The notes below the pieces were generated by a model. It was given only the letters and a program-made list of their open reading frames with translations, made no database searches and was not told the DNA's origin. Of a DNA stretch of 64,000 nucleotides, positions 1-11,760 are shown piece after piece. The position numbers and the translations under genes are program-made. The stretch comes from Brasenia schreberi (Eukaryota > Streptophyta > Magnoliopsida > Nymphaeales > Cabombaceae): positions 6,833,501 to 6,897,500 of the forward strand of contig JAYKKT010000080.1 of the NCBI GenBank assembly GCA_036023115.1, written 5' to 3'. How positions within the stretch are numbered: position 1 is the stretch's first letter; the number at the start of each line of letters is the position of its first letter.

Positions 1-2112
1 GTTCTCCTCCCGGAGGCAGCCGATGATGTCTTCAACGGCAAAGTCGAGCCGCTGGAATGCAGTCATCTTCCAGGCCCGGGCACGGTTGGCCCGCCGCAGA
101 GCCCGAGCCTTTATGATGGCAGCCACGCCGAAGGCCACGCTGCAGACCAGCAAGCCCACCACAAGAACCAGCCTTACTCTGGATGGCCAGACGTTGGCCT
201 TGCCCACCCGCCTGCCCGCGACGCCTCGCCCGCCTGCTGCATACTCGCAGATGCCCACCAGCGGCCCACAAAGCCCCGGGTTGCCCACAAAGGAGCTCGC
301 GTTGAAGTACGAGAATTGTCCGGTCGCCGGAACCTCACCAGACAGGTTGTTGAAGGAGAAGTCGACGGACGTCAGGCTCTGCATCGCCTGGATTCCAGCC
401 GGGATTCCCCCCACGAGGTGGTTCCTTGATAAGTTCAGGTAGTTCAGTATCCGCATTCCGGTGATCTCCAATGGGATTTCGCCGGAAAGATTGTTGCCGC
501 TAAGGTCGATGAAAGAAAGCAGCCGACACCAGCCTATCTCCGGCGGGATCAGACCGGAGAGATGGTTCGAGCTCAGGTCGAGCTTCGACAGCTGCTCGAG
601 CCGACCTATCTCGGGCGGGATGCCGCCGAAGAAGGCATTCCCGTCGAGAAGGAGTTTCTGCAGAGAGGAGAAGCCTCCAATTGCCAGAGGGAGTGAACCA
701 GAAAGTCGGTTGTTGGAGAGACTCAGCTGCCCGAGAGCCGGTGATGCCGTCGCCGGAGTGACGGGGAGGCCGCCGGAGAGGTAGTTGTTCTGGAGCTCCA
801 CCTGAGTCAAGTTCGGTAGAGACAGAAATCCGGCCGGAATCGTCCCATTCAGGAAGTTATCGCCCATCCGTACTCGGTTGAGCGACAAGCAAAGGCCGAG
901 CTCCGCTGGAACAGGTCCATAGAAGAAGTTCTCAAGGAGGATGAGCGTTTCAAGGCGATTTCCAGTGCAGAGCTTCGCCGGAATGCTGCCGGTGAGCTTG
1001 TTGGAAGAGAGATCGAGCATGACGAGGTTGCCGCTGCGGCCCAACTCCGGCGGGATGGCGCCCGTGAAATTGTTCTCCCAGAGTTGCAACACTTCCAGCT
1101 CCGGCAGATCAGCCAGAAAATCCGGAATCCCGCCGGAGAGCCGGTTACGAAAGAGATTTAAGAGAGCGAGAGATCGAAGGCGAGCGAAATCTGGCGGGAT
1201 CTGCCCGGAGAATGCGTTGTTGGACAAATCGACGGATTTGAGCGCGCCAAGATTGCCGAGTTCCGGTGTCAATTCCCCATCGAGGTTGTTCACTTGGAGG
1301 AAAAGCGTGTCAAGGAGCGTCAACCGTCCGATCTCCGGCGGAATCGGGCCCGAGAGGCCGCAGCTAGCGATGTCGAGGCGAACAAGATTCCGGAGCAGTC
1401 CAAATTCCGGCGGGATGCCACCGGAGAACGTATTGTAGTAGCCGAGGTACATCTCGCGGAGTTCAGTCAGGTTCCCGAGATCTGACGGAAGACGACCAGT
1501 GAGTTCATTGCCGGATAATGCAAGATACTGCAGCCGTAGGAAACTACCGTAAGAGCCTGGGATCTCGCCGGAGAAGAAATTTCCACCGAGATGGAGATGC
1601 CGGAGCGCCGTCATCCGGGTGGAGCACGCCGGAAGTGGACCTGTGAGGTTGTTATTATAGAAATCGAGCACCCGCAGAAGGCGTAGGCGGCATAGTCGCG
1701 TAGGGAACGTCCCATTGAGGACGTTATTGGAGAGATTGAGTTGGCGGAGACCGGGAATGAGACCAAGCTCCGGCGGAACGGCGCCCGCGAGTTGGTTTAC
1801 GGCAATGGAGAGGTTTGCGAGGTGACGAAGACGGCCGATCTCCGGTGAGATGGTGCCGGAAAGAGACATGTTGGTAAGGTCCAGGGCGACGACGCGACCA
1901 GTGGCTCGATCGCAGGTAACGCCTACCCACCGGCAAACTGTGACACTGGAGGATTGATTCCATGAAGAGAGGGAGTTTTGGGGGTCGAAGAGAGCGGATT
2001 TCACAGCGAGCAAAGCTTCAGCTTCCCATTCGCCGTCGTCGGGGGCGGCCGGAATCAGAGGTAAGCAAAGAAGGAAGACAATGGCCGTAACGACTACCCA
2101 TGTTTTCCCCAT
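1..2112 (-). CDS. BAM: BAM-like LRR receptor-like kinase, N-terminal 704 codons (cut by window edge)
   Basis: The minus strand reads open from the ATG at 2112-2110 to the left edge without a stop. Residues 1-23 form a signal peptide (MGKTWVVVTAIVFLLCLPL). A plant LRR N-cap follows, with the SSW and CRWVGVTC motifs around residues 45-65. About twenty-one 24-residue LRRs with the LxxLxLxxNxLxGxIPxE pattern run to about residue 600. The segment GQFSYFNASSFVGNPGLCGP precedes a transmembrane helix at about 648-668. The juxtamembrane stretch AWKMTAFQRLDFAVEDIIGC is typical of the BAM1/BAM2/CLAVATA1 clade, and FSYFN favours BAM over CLV1. The kinase domain lies beyond the edge. No intron interrupts this part, although the family usually has one in the kinase region. 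Family members sit in the plasma membrane and bind CLE peptides to control meristem and anther development. The coding DNA is markedly GC-rich compared with the neighbouring DNA. Confidence 0.95.
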   Translation of the reverse strand, partial: MGKTWVVVTAIVFLLCLPLIPAAPDDGEWEAEALLAVKSALFDPQNSLSSWNQSSSVTVCRWVGVTCDRATGRVVALDLTNMSLSGTISPEIGRLRHLANLSIAVNQLAGAVPPELGLIPGLRQLNLSNNVLNGTFPTRLCRLRLLRVLDFYNNNLTGPLPACSTRMTALRHLHLGGNFFSGEIPGSYGSFLRLQYLALSGNELTGRLPSDLGNLTELREMYLGYYNTFSGGIPPEFGLLRNLVRLDIASCGLSGPIPPEIGRLTLLDTLFLQVNNLDGELTPELGNLGALKSVDLSNNAFSGQIPPDFARLRSLALLNLFRNRLSGGIPDFLADLPELEVLQLWENNFTGAIPPELGRSGNLVMLDLSSNKLTGSIPAKLCTGNRLETLILLENFFYGPVPAELGLCLSLNRVRMGDNFLNGTIPAGFLSLPNLTQVELQNNYLSGGLPVTPATASPALGQLSLSNNRLSGSLPLAIGGFSSLQKLLLDGNAFFGGIPPEIGRLEQLSKLDLSSNHLSGLIPPEIGWCRLLSFIDLSGNNLSGEIPLEITGMRILNYLNLSRNHLVGGIPAGIQAMQSLTSVDFSFNNLSGEVPATGQFSYFNASSFVGNPGLCGPLVGICEYAAGGRGVAGRRVGKANVWPSRVRLVLVVGLLVCSVAFGVAAIIKARALRRANRARAWKMTAFQRLDFAVEDIIGCLREEN

Positions 2113-2330
2113 CTTCGTTTCTCTGGAGAGAGAGAGAGAGATTTGTACAGAGGTAGTGAGGTGTGCAGGGTTCTTATAGCGATAGAATTCTCTCTGTCTG
2201 TCTCTCTCTCTCTCTTCTGGAGTGCAATGGCGACACTTCAAGCCAGCCTCATTTTCTTCTTCTCACTAAAATCACAGTGAGAGAGAGAGACCATACAGCA
2301 ACGATTCTCAAGTGTCTTTAGTATACCGTC
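2113..2330 (-). promoter_or_regulatory. 5' leader and core promoter of the BAM-like gene
   Basis: On the minus strand a TATA-like box (CTATAAGAA, about 2171-2179) lies about 60 bases upstream of the start codon, so a short leader is expected. (GA)n and (CT)n tracts at about 2129-2142, 2198-2214 and 2279-2291 flank it, as is common in plant core promoters. The assignment rests on position and base pattern only. Confidence 0.45.
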
Positions 2331-2480
2331 TCGGGCGCATCCGAGTCAAAGAGCAGGTACCGTTTTTTTCTGCGGTGCTCAAGTTTATGGTCGACCCCGC
2401 TTCGTTATTAAAGTTTTAATTTTTTCCATGTAAATATGAATCATTAATTTACAAGTGCCTAAGTCAAGCTATAATCAAGC

Positions 2481-2634
2481 TCGTGGCGGATTCAGAAATT
2501 TGTTTCGGGTTAGGTGGACTTCAAACTTAAGTATAGCGGGCTTTAAATAATTTCATTTTTTTTTTAAATTAAAACTTTTTACAATTTCGAGTGAAGCAGT
2601 CGTTCCACTCAGCCACAACGTGGATCCGCCACTG
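2481..2634. mobile_element. Short hAT-like MITE with 8-bp target duplication
   Basis: The left end TCGTGGCGGATTCAG and the inverted right end CAGTGGCGGATCCACG form terminal inverted repeats. They match the GTGGCGGAT-type ends common in plant hAT elements. The flanks are AATCAAGC (2473-2480) and AATCAAGT (2635-2642), an 8-bp duplication with one mismatch, which is the hAT signature. The inside is AT-rich and non-coding. Confidence 0.7.
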
Positions 2635-2649
2635 AATCAAGTCTTCTCT

Positions 2650-3310
2650 TACACTAAATTAGATCAGATAAATGAATTATAACTCAAATACATATGCACT
2701 TGTACATGACCCCCAAGGTAGACCCAATCAGTTCCGGAAAAATTAGGGACCAGTTTTTCCTTAAACCAACAGTTTCTATTCAACCAAAATCTGAAACAAG
2801 AAGAACCAACGGGTTCCTTGTGGATCTAAAATTTTTCGTGGGTAGGATTAACTGTATATTCGATCATTTTAAAGTGAGGCGAACTATGTATAATAGTCAT
2901 GTCATGGATTAATGGTGGCGGCTTCATCTCGCCTCGATGTAGGTCCACCGTCCGCTGCTCCGAATGCATGTTCGGTTTCCGCCCCACCTTATTATGAACA
3001 CAAAATCGTTTTAGATAAGGATTTTGCTGAGTAAAGCCTTATAGTGCAATTGAGAGCATTACGGTAAACGGGCGAATTACTGGCGACTCGCTGCCGAGTC
3101 TAACGGGTCGTTGGCGTCACGAGTCGTACGCCGATCCGAATCATTGCTTCTCTGCCGTTGTCAGCCAAAAACTGGTTGCAGCTGTAGCAGGGCACTCATT
3201 GCGTGGCCTTCTCAGGCTTTTTCATCTGTAACAACGAGAAAAGAGAAGCAGGGAGACCTCCATTTATTGACCCTCGACTTCAGTCTCATCGACGTTGAAA
3301 CTTAACCCCC
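2650..3310. other. Intergenic, nothing recognised
   Basis: Single-copy-looking DNA of moderate GC. The short open frames on the plus strand (around 2694-2912 and 3111-3305) show no family motif or splice context that I recognise. I see no supported gene here. Confidence 0.5.
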
Positions 3311-3311
3311 T

Positions 3312-3314
<3 letters not shown>

Positions 3315-3377
<63 letters not shown>
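3315..3377. repeat. (CT)n-(TA)n compound microsatellite
   Basis: About 32 bases of CT repeat run directly into about 30 bases of TA repeat. The tract borders an inverted-repeat element at 3378-3484. Confidence 0.95.
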
Positions 3378-3379
<2 letters not shown>

Positions 3380-3484
3380 ACTAGCACTCAAAACTCTTAG
3401 GTCTTAAAAAATTCAGAGATTTTAAATTTTAAATATAAATTTAAATATCAATTATTCACCTAAGAGTACCAGTTTCTCTCTCTC
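3378..3484. mobile_element. Inverted-repeat element between (TA)n tracts, Micron-like
   Basis: The copy lies between a (TA)n tract on the left and a CT/TA tract on the right (about 3476-3499). It carries inverted copies of ACTCTTAGGT (left) and ACCTAAGAGT (right) around an AT-rich centre. The arrangement matches that of the larger elements at 7584-7808, 10533-10763 and 10832-11034, but the arms are short, so the call is tentative. Confidence 0.4.
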
Positions 3485-3499
3485 TATATATATATATTG

Positions 3500-4740
3500 C
3501 AAAGATATGATCTTGACGTAATACTCAGTTTTAAATCATGTTCTTTAAATAAAAGAGACTACGATAGTTGCTTTAAAACTTTTACAAATCTAATGATTTG
3601 AAAGAAAACATACAAATAGTGAATTTTTTCACTATTTCTTTTTCCCGAATGGGAGGCTAGAGCCCAACACATTTATGCATGCACCCCCTGCCCGTATTCA
3701 CAAACAAAAATTATATAGTACCATTTAGAGGTTTGAACTTTGAATTATCATCAAACTCACCACTAGTGCATATATATATATATATATATGAAAAGTGATA
3801 AAAGCATAAAATCTTGCATAAATAGTTTTATTGTTCGATTTTTAAGATCAAAAGTGTATATTTGAATTAAAAGTAAAATTGCATTATATATATATGATAT
3901 ATCATGCGTATTAAATGCTAACTCAAATCTCTATTGTTAATATCAGAGATTGAATATTAAAAACATCTAACCAAATTAAACATTATACTACTACTCTCTC
4001 TATATATATTATATCATATGTATAAATAGAGAGAGATGATAAGTATTGCTGTAGGTGACAGTGTGCATTCTCGATTCAATCAATAGCTGCCAATGAAAGA
4101 CTGAAACAAAAACGTCAGAAATAAACTGTGTGAGTTAGAGAGAGAAACAAGGGAGCTGATTTAATTTATTATGTGGATTTTTAAGTAAATTGATGAACTG
4201 ATGGTTTTATTAAGGGTACAAATGCAGCAACTAAATGTCTTGAGAAATAAGTCACTTTTGTTTTATTCTTCAACAGCTTTCAATTCATAGAAAGATGGGT
4301 AGTAATGCAATAAGAAGTAAGACAATAGAGTCCTTGTTCTTCCAACTGCACCATCAGCTGCTCAACAGAGACTGTGCAGAGTCTCCCTCATAGACCTAGG
4401 GATCAGATCAGACGACCCTTCTTTTCTTTTGTTGAACAAAGACTTTTTAAGGTTTTAATTCTGAAATTTGTTTTTTAATACAAGATAAAGAAATAATGGA
4501 AAATAGTTATTAACAGTGGGTTGGTTTCCAAAGGCCTAGTTGGGAAATTTATGATATATTTATTATATAGAAAATAGTTAAATGTTGGGTCTGTCTTTAC
4601 TTATGGTCTCTGATTGAAACTGGCATTGGGCGGGGATGATTGCTATTAATTGCCAATTTGGTAATTGTGTTCGGGTCGGTGATTCTTATGAAGCTAAGTT
4701 CAATAAATAACATGAGGAAGTCCTGCGGGAATGTCTCTCC
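3500..4740. other. AT-rich intergenic DNA with dispersed (TA)n tracts
   Basis: Short TA repeats occur at about 3768-3788, 3884-3893 and 4002-4015, with small hairpin-forming motifs between them (for example CAAATCTCT against AGAGATTG near 3925-3950). No coding evidence was found. The stretch may hold further decayed Micron-like elements. Confidence 0.45.
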
Positions 4741-4800
4741 CTCTCCCTCTCTCTCTCTCTCTCTCTGTGTGTGTGTTTTGGGGGGGGGGGGAGGGGGCGG
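4739..4800. repeat. Compound microsatellite (CT)n-(GT)n-(G)n
   Basis: A CT tract passes into a GT tract and then into a run of twelve G before a G-rich tail. The open frames here on the minus strand encode only low-complexity PPPP and RERERE runs and are not genes. Confidence 0.9.
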
Positions 4801-5059
4801 TATCAGCTGAACATTGATTGTCCAGGCAGTATTCATCATCTTTTGCCACACATTGCTTAAGAATTGCAACCACATTTGAGTGTAAGTGCATGCGCATGCC
4901 TACATGTACGTGTGTTTGAGAGAGAAAGAGAGATGAAAATTTAAAAGTATATTTTTATTGAGGGACTTTTATCATTTTCTTTTACTCGAAATCATGCAAG
5001 TCTGTCTCAAAAAAAAATGGAAGTCTGGGAATCCAGACGCAAGATCCGGCGTCTAGGTA

Positions 5060-5990
5060 CAGCCACTAAAGCAACGCTTTTAGCCCTCCAATTGTTTTAG
5101 GCCTCAAATTTTTAGTTATAATATACACTTTGAAGGCAAAAAAAAAGACTTATTAAATAGACTTATACCCCAAAATTTCATAGGCCTCAATAAATTTTTA
5201 CTGAATAAACTTAGGCCTCCAAACTTATACACTTATTAAATGTAGGCACCAAATATTTAGACTCTATATAAGATTTAAGCCTCAAATACAATAAAAATGA
5301 TTTTATTACTTAATATAAATAAAGTTATATTGTAATTTATATCTTCTATGAATTACCTTGAAAGGTCTTCTATCTTAGTTTTAAAAAAGTCGACCTGAAG
5401 AAACAATAATCAAACAAGATCTTTAGAAGAAACACTTAGAATTGAATATTTCTTATTTTTTGCTTCAAAGTAGATTTGAACAATTTAAGATAAACAAAAG
5501 TACTATTGATTTCTTATTTAGTACAAAAAATTGAAGTTGTTATTAGATAATAGTTTGAAAAACCATTGTCTCAATATTGAATGTTGTTTAAAACATAATT
5601 ACTACTTTGATAATAATGGTTTAGATTTATTTTTAGAGTTAAAAATTTTAAGTGAATTTATATTCATAGAAGATAGTCTAATTAACACACTTAATCATAT
5701 AAGAAGACTTAATTCTTTTTCAAGTACATATATTGCTTTCAAAATTATGCTCACTGTTTCCGTAAGTGTTGCTTCAACTGAAAGAATTATTTTCAAAATT
5801 AAAATTAATAAAATCTTACTTGAGTTTAACAATGTTTCAAGAAAGACTGAATGGGTTAGCTATATTATTAATTGGAAAAGAATATTTGAAGAACTTGATT
5901 ATAAAAATTCAATTAAACATTTTGCATCTCGAAAAGCCAGAAGGATTAAATTTAAAAATATACATTTTAAAATTTTAGAGCCTGAAACCA
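5060..5990 (+). pseudogene. Decayed hAT transposase relic (zinc-finger MYM-type-1-like), internally deleted
   Basis: From about 5080 to 5300 the words AGGCCTCAAA and close variants recur, a pattern of the 5' ends of this plant hAT group. A frame from 5531 then gives the C-terminal dimerisation region. It reads SVASTER, shifts frame to FSKLKLIKSYLSLTMFQERL (about 5790-5860), then shifts back to FEELDYKNSIKHFASRKAR. This is the hAT dimerisation block familiar from plant proteins labelled zinc finger MYM-type 1-like. Two frameshifts and the missing N-terminal and DUF659-like parts show that it is dead. Exact element ends were not found. Confidence 0.7.
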
Positions 5991-6130
5991 GGGACCACCC
6001 AGTTTGGTTCCGGCTTCACCTTTTATAAAGCCAGAATCCGAACCAAACTAAAACAGACAGTTCTAAACCACGGAAACCAGAACCAGTCTCGAGTCAGTTC
6101 GGTTATGGTTCCAGGTTCTGTGCTTACCAG
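5985..6130. repeat. Degenerate GGTTC/GAACC-rich repeat
   Basis: Words such as GAACCAGG, GGTTCCGG, GAACCAAAC and GGTTATGGTTCC recur. In plants such runs often form subterminal regions of hAT elements. The stretch directly follows the hAT relic ending near 5990. Confidence 0.5.
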
Positions 6131-6289
6131 TACCAGGAACCTTTTTCTTCCGACATGTCTATGGTGAGCCACCCATCGAAGAATCAAGTATCCATCCGAA
6201 ACGTTCTTTTGAACATGAATAAGATCCGGATCGTCTGGTCGAGTACCTGACAGATCTAACCTATTGGCCGCCATGCACAAACAGTCAAG

Positions 6290-6720
6290 CTCAACTCGGC
6301 TCGTTAAGAAGACGCCTTGGTTAAGCTTGATTGAGCTTTGATCTTTAGGCTCAAGCTCCAGTTATGTTTGAACAACTTGAGCTCCAGTCTCTAGGCTCAT
6401 TTGTGCTTGCACAACCGGGATCGAAAACTCGATGAAGCTTAGCTCGAGATTTTCAGCTCAGTGAGATCGAAAGCAGTCGAGCTTGACTGGGCTCATGTAT
6501 ATATTAATACATTATATTTGTTTGTGTGCCTATAGATATATATGTGTGTGTGTGTGTGTGTCCAGTTCAATTAGGCTCACAACCTTCTCGAGCCCAGTAT
6601 TCACAAGCCCAAGCTTGTCTACTGAGCAACTTCAGCTCGTCTCAGCTTCGCTTGAGCTTGATAATCGACTTCGGGTTTTCTCTGGGTTGAGCTCGAGTAG
6701 CTCGGGTCACTGGCACCCAA
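6290..6720. repeat. GAGCTC/GCTCGA-rich degenerate repeat region
   Basis: AGCTCAACTCGGCTCG, GAGCTCGAG and relatives recur throughout, with a short (GT)n tract near 6543-6560. The pattern resembles subterminal repeats of non-autonomous plant DNA transposons. No terminal repeats or target duplication could be fixed. Confidence 0.45.
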
Positions 6721-6909
6721 AACAGACTAAGAGAGTTCCACTTTTGTGGCCATGGCTGCTTTCCGTGGGAACCCATGTCCATAGAGGTGAGTGGAGTTCT
6801 TTGTTATGATACAATGAAAAGGTTTATTATGAGGTTTAGTCAGTTTAGAGAAACGCTAAAGGGTATGCCTCTTTTTTACACTACATGCTTGTGCCTTTGT
6901 GTGCGTGCG

Positions 6910-7131
6910 TGAGAGAGAGAGAGAGAGATGCAAAATATTATTATCCCTAGATAATGGGATAAAAGGTCACAATGGAAAATTAATATCAGTGGCTTTGGAC
7001 ATTGCTTCTAGTAATAACAAATTGAATTGGAAACATGTTTCATAAATATCCACCAAATCTTGGTTTATATGTTGTGTGTGTATGAGAGAGGGTGTGCATG
7101 CGTGCGTCTCTCTCTCTCCCTCCCTCCCTCC

Positions 7132-7165
<34 letters not shown>
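6910..7165. repeat. (GA)n, (CT)n and (TA)n microsatellites
   Basis: A GA tract lies at 6911-6928. A compound CT/CCCT/CT/TA tract lies at about 7107-7165. Low-complexity peptides predicted here ([18 protein letters not shown]) come from these repeats and are not genes. Confidence 0.9.
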
Positions 7166-7167
<2 letters not shown>

Positions 7168-7454
7168 CAGCCTGTGAATTCATCCCTAGAGAATGGCGTA
7201 ATAGGATAACAAGGATAATACAGAAAGTCCAAAACAATGAATAATAAACAGAATAGTTGCTTTGGAACCAGCAACAAACCTTAAATCTGTGATCTTTTGG
7301 CATGTTCCCTAGTGTGAGAGGTTTTGACTAGCAGATGCTGACCCTTACACTTTGTGTAACTCAACGAAGCCCTCGATAATAATAAATTTGTAAACAAGAA
7401 CCACAATTATTACCATATAATCTAAAAGGAATCACACACTGGAACACACACTCG

Positions 7455-7566
<112 letters not shown>

Positions 7567-7583
7567 AGTATGTATGTATATAT

Positions 7584-7946
<363 letters not shown>

Positions 7947-7949
7947 AGA

Positions 7950-10470
7950 AAGCACGGCAGTTCTATCTAATAGCTGAGCTTCATTGTCTTGTGAATCGCA
8001 CTTACAAATTTCCCATTCTCGAAACCTGGATCCTGAACGTTACCATGCACAAAGTTACACTTCTCAATCCCTCTATCTTAAATTGCCTGGTTTTGAGAAA
8101 ACGATCGTTTGTCTCTTGAGTTAAAAAAGCAGAAGAGACAATGGGAAAACAATGGTTTTCAATTTCACCGAGGTGCGACTTATTAATTAATAAAACAGCT
8201 GTTTCGATGCAGGCTGACGCCCATACACGGATCCTAAACCTACGTATCAAAGTTAAACTTGAAAAAGCACTCAGCGTTAGCTCAACGGCAGGATGCTCTA
8301 GCGCCATTAATGTTGGTGGGGAGTTCCAACTTCCAGAGGGTGCATGCGGAGGGTGTGTGTTAAGCTTCGGTTTCCTCTTGTAACAAAAGAAGTTAAACTT
8401 GTAGAAGAACTAAAAGAATGAAAGAAAAATAACGATTAGAAATACTTGAAATATTTTGGATTTCTTCTTTATCTAATTCCGTGGATTCCGATTCTACTAC
8501 TCTCGTCGAGTCAGCTTGATTCATGTTTCGCTTGCTCATGTTCGGTTTGTGTTGATTGAACAAGCCAGGAACAACTACTGTTTGGTGCAATCGACTCATT
8601 GTGTGGCCGCACAAGAAAAACGGGTAATTGCATGGAGCAGAGCGGATTTTTGCCCCACCCGTCTCCGCCCGGCTTTCCAATCTTCTTATTATTCATTAAG
8701 GCCCTCAATCTGCACCCAACTCAGTACAACCCGCCCAGTATAAATTGGAAGAACCTTTTTATATATAAGATTAATTTAATATTACATATAATATTATATG
8801 TTAAGTACAACACAGTTTACTTAATATAATGTATTATACATAATTCTATATTAAGGAAAATATTATATAATAAATGTTATATATAAAGTAAAAGTGGTAA
8901 ATAGACATACTCATTGGTATCAAAACTCACTTATTTGTTGTACGATATTTTATCACATCAACCATTGATTTCAATGATCAAAGGATTGAGATGATAAATT
9001 GAATTTAAGCAAATTATTTTCTTTCTCTCTACATTTAGATACTTTTCATGTTAAACTCTACTAAATGATTTGTGTTGTTCGTGAGATTGCACGGATGATA
9101 TAAACTGAATCGTGATCGATGTTATTTAAAACTCACTTCTTTGGCTTCTTTCTTTAGCCAAAGTGCCTACAATACCGGTTTCACATTTGGTAGAGGCACG
9201 TATACTTCATCTTCTTAGGAGTTCCTTCAAAATCGGGAACCCTAAATGGCGTGGGTTCTGGTCGTGCAATATGGATCGGATCTTGGTTGACTAAATCGAA
9301 CCTTAGTAGCTTTGGAGGACCAGACGTGGGTGCTGGTTGGGAAATACAGCAGAGTGCATTCCGGTATGTATGGCCAATGCGCCATTGTTTGAGAGCGTCA
9401 CCTGACCCATTTGGTCCGGGTTCGGTTTAAGCTTACTTGCATAGACCGAAGGCTCAGACCACCACCTAAGTCCACCATTAGTTGAATTTGGGTCCTGTTT
9501 CCTAGCCCCAAACTAAATCATATCATTAAGATAAAAAACCCCATCGACTCTGAACTCAATCCAAATCTGATACTGATCCAATCTAAAACTTAAACCAAGT
9601 TATACCTGAATCTGGATCCATACCTAGATCCATAGAAGATCAACAACCCATATTACTTCAACAAATCAGAGTTCACAATCACCTGTGGAGCCATTAGGGA
9701 TGTTCATGGGAGCAGGTCCCCTGATCTCCACAGGGACCCGTCCCAAATGAGACAGACTCGAGAGTGAAAGTGGATGTCGGGGATGGGAGAAGTTGTTGGG
9801 ATATTCCTAAGAGCCATCATTATTGAAACAATCGCTTAATCCTCATCATGGCTTGTAACCTTAGCACAATAAAACAAATTGGACCTACTAAAACGACATG
9901 CTTGCAGCATGACGAGGTTTACCTCATTTTTTGAAGCCCAAGTGCACCTAACTTTCTTCTATTACTTTTCATATCTGAATTGACTTAGTTCTAAGTGAAT
10001 ATTTTACTTTTCTAGGATGAATTTTGATATGTACAAGATTCTAGTTTCTTTAGTATACAACTTAATGTAAATCTTTATTGTAGAACACCAATTAAGGAGA
10101 GGCCCTTCTGGAAATCTTCCATCTTGTTCTATCTAGCATTTGTTGTTGGTAAGAAAAAAAAAAGATTTATTTTCTTGTGTTTTGGATTATATATGTTAAA
10201 TATGTGAGATAATTTTTCAAAAAGAAAATCACAATCTATAAATAATAGATGGATCCATCTAACATCCTCGGAATGCTATGAGATGTTGGCTGCATGCTAA
10301 AATTGCTCATGTTTTATGAAGTTCATTACGATTTATGTTTATCTCTATTATTCTTTTGTGCACCAGGAAAAAAGTGGAGAATTATCATATTGCTCACATT
10401 GTTAATGTCTGCGACTTGATTATGCTAGTACAATATGAATATGAATGTTGATCACCCCCCTCATGGAATC
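7950..10470. other. Intergenic, no gene supported
   Basis: Mixed unique-looking DNA followed by AT-rich DNA from about 8750 to 9120. The short open frames at 8000-8830 lack family motifs. A stretch near 9690 (TAGGGATGTTCATGGG) resembles the end of a small DNA transposon, but no partner end was found. Confidence 0.45.
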
Positions 10471-10474
10471 CACA

Positions 10475-10476
<2 letters not shown>

Positions 10477-10532
<56 letters not shown>
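10477..10532. repeat. (TA)n microsatellite
   Basis: About 28 TA units at the left border of the inverted-repeat element 10533-10763. Confidence 0.95.
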
Positions 10533-10534
<2 letters not shown>

Positions 10535-10761
10535 AAGAGAGAAATTTGTATATGCACACACCTATCTATACTTAAATCTACATAAAGATCTCTACCAATC
10601 AATGGTAAATATTTAAATTTTAAAAATAAAAAATACCATTATACTTTTCGTATTTCATATTTACATTAATTTTTTTAAATTTAAACTCTAACATTGATCA
10701 TATCAATCGAATGAGAAGATTTTAAGTAGATTTTAGCATGAATGAGTTTGCACATGGGCTA

Positions 10762-10763
<2 letters not shown>
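10533..10763. mobile_element. Inverted-repeat MITE between (TA)n tracts, Micron-like
   Basis: The left arm, ATGCACACACC followed by TTAAATCTACATAAAGATCT, matches the inverted right arm, GTGCAAACTC followed by AAATCTACTTAAAATCT. The arms continue imperfectly to TTTAAATTT blocks in the centre, about 70 bp each. (TA)n tracts abut both ends. There is no coding sequence. Confidence 0.55.

Positions 10764-10831
<68 letters not shown>
10764..10831. repeat. (TA)n-(GA)n microsatellite
   Basis: About 26 TA units followed by about 8 GA units. It is shared as a border by the two neighbouring inverted-repeat elements. Confidence 0.95.
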
Positions 10832-11034
10832 GGACTGAAACATGCTAGCACCAACAAATCATAGCAATCCATCTTTGGTGATAGATAGTTGAGGTTTGAA
10901 TCTCTAAAGTAAAAGGTTTATGTGTACTTTTTGCACGTATACTTTATTCATATGAGCGCTTTTGCTTTTGAAATTTCAAATCTCAATTATCCATCACCAA
11001 AATAGAGTACTGAGATTTATTTGGATTTGGGTGC
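10832..11034. mobile_element. Inverted-repeat MITE between microsatellites, Micron-like
   Basis: The word TTGGTGATAGATAGTTGAGG (near 10875) reappears inverted near 10975-11000 as CTCAATTATCCATCACCAA. Outer words TAGCACCAACAAA and TAGCACCCAAA (inverted) extend the arms towards the flanking TA tracts. The element is non-coding. Confidence 0.55.
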
Positions 11035-11062
11035 TATATATATATATATGTATATATATACC

Positions 11063-11099
<37 letters not shown>

Positions 11100-11134
11100 C
11101 TATCCATCTATCTATATATATATACACACACACA
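11035..11134. repeat. Compound microsatellite (TA)n (CT)n (TATC)n (TA)n (CA)n
   Basis: Five simple-repeat motifs are joined end to end. It is the right border of the inverted-repeat element 10832-11034. Confidence 0.95.
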
Positions 11135-11149
11135 TGTTGAATTTCGAGT

Positions 11150-11330
11150 TACCAAGAACCATAACCGAAGCATCTAGATAGTTCCAGTTTCGGGTTTGGC
11201 GATTTCGAATCTGGTTCCAATTTTAGGTTGTCCCGAATCTGATTTCAGTTTCAAGTGGTTTTGAATCCGGTTTTAGATGGTTTCAAATTTAGTTTCACGA
11301 TAGTTTTGGATCCGATTTAGTTATATAACT
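11150..11330. repeat. GGTTTC/GGTTCC-rich degenerate repeat
   Basis: GGTTCCAATTTTAGG, GGTTTCAAATTTAG, GATTTCAGTTTCAAG and similar words recur. This kind of stretch is often the subterminal region of plant hAT elements, and a decayed hAT transposase lies downstream on the minus strand at about 12240-13720. It may be one end of the same element. Confidence 0.45.
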
Positions 11331-11760
11331 ATTAAACAATTCAAATTATATAAACTATAGGTTATATAAGACTATGTAAGTTTACATAAGATTATAAGTT
11401 ATATAACTATAAGTATTAGTTTACATTGTATTACATTTATATATTACATTAAAAATAGTATAGTTACATTATATAATTTCTTATAAGTTATAATTTATAA
11501 CTTATAAGTATTATATTTATTAATTAATTTATGCATACATGATATATTACATTACAAAATATATGCAGACTATATAGTAGTAATGTAATTATGTAAGTAT
11601 ATAGCATATTACATATATGATATATGTAATATAATTTTATAATATTGTATTATATATATAAAATAATAAGACATTAAATTTAAGTTATAATAATATAAAT
11701 ATAATACAATATACTATAAAATTCATACAAAATGTAATATATATAATAAAAATAAAAGAA
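11330..11760. other. Very AT-rich stretch
   Basis: Almost entirely A and T, with many TATA and TTATAA words. No open frame or clear tandem unit was seen. Confidence 0.6.

Noticed and set aside
23..1963. Several open frames opposite or overlapping the BAM-like gene
   Set aside because: Shadows of the GC-rich LRR coding sequence.
8273..8345. tRNA-like word GTTAGCTCAACGGCAGGATGC
   Set aside because: It resembles a D-arm only. No acceptor stem, anticodon arm or T-arm follows.
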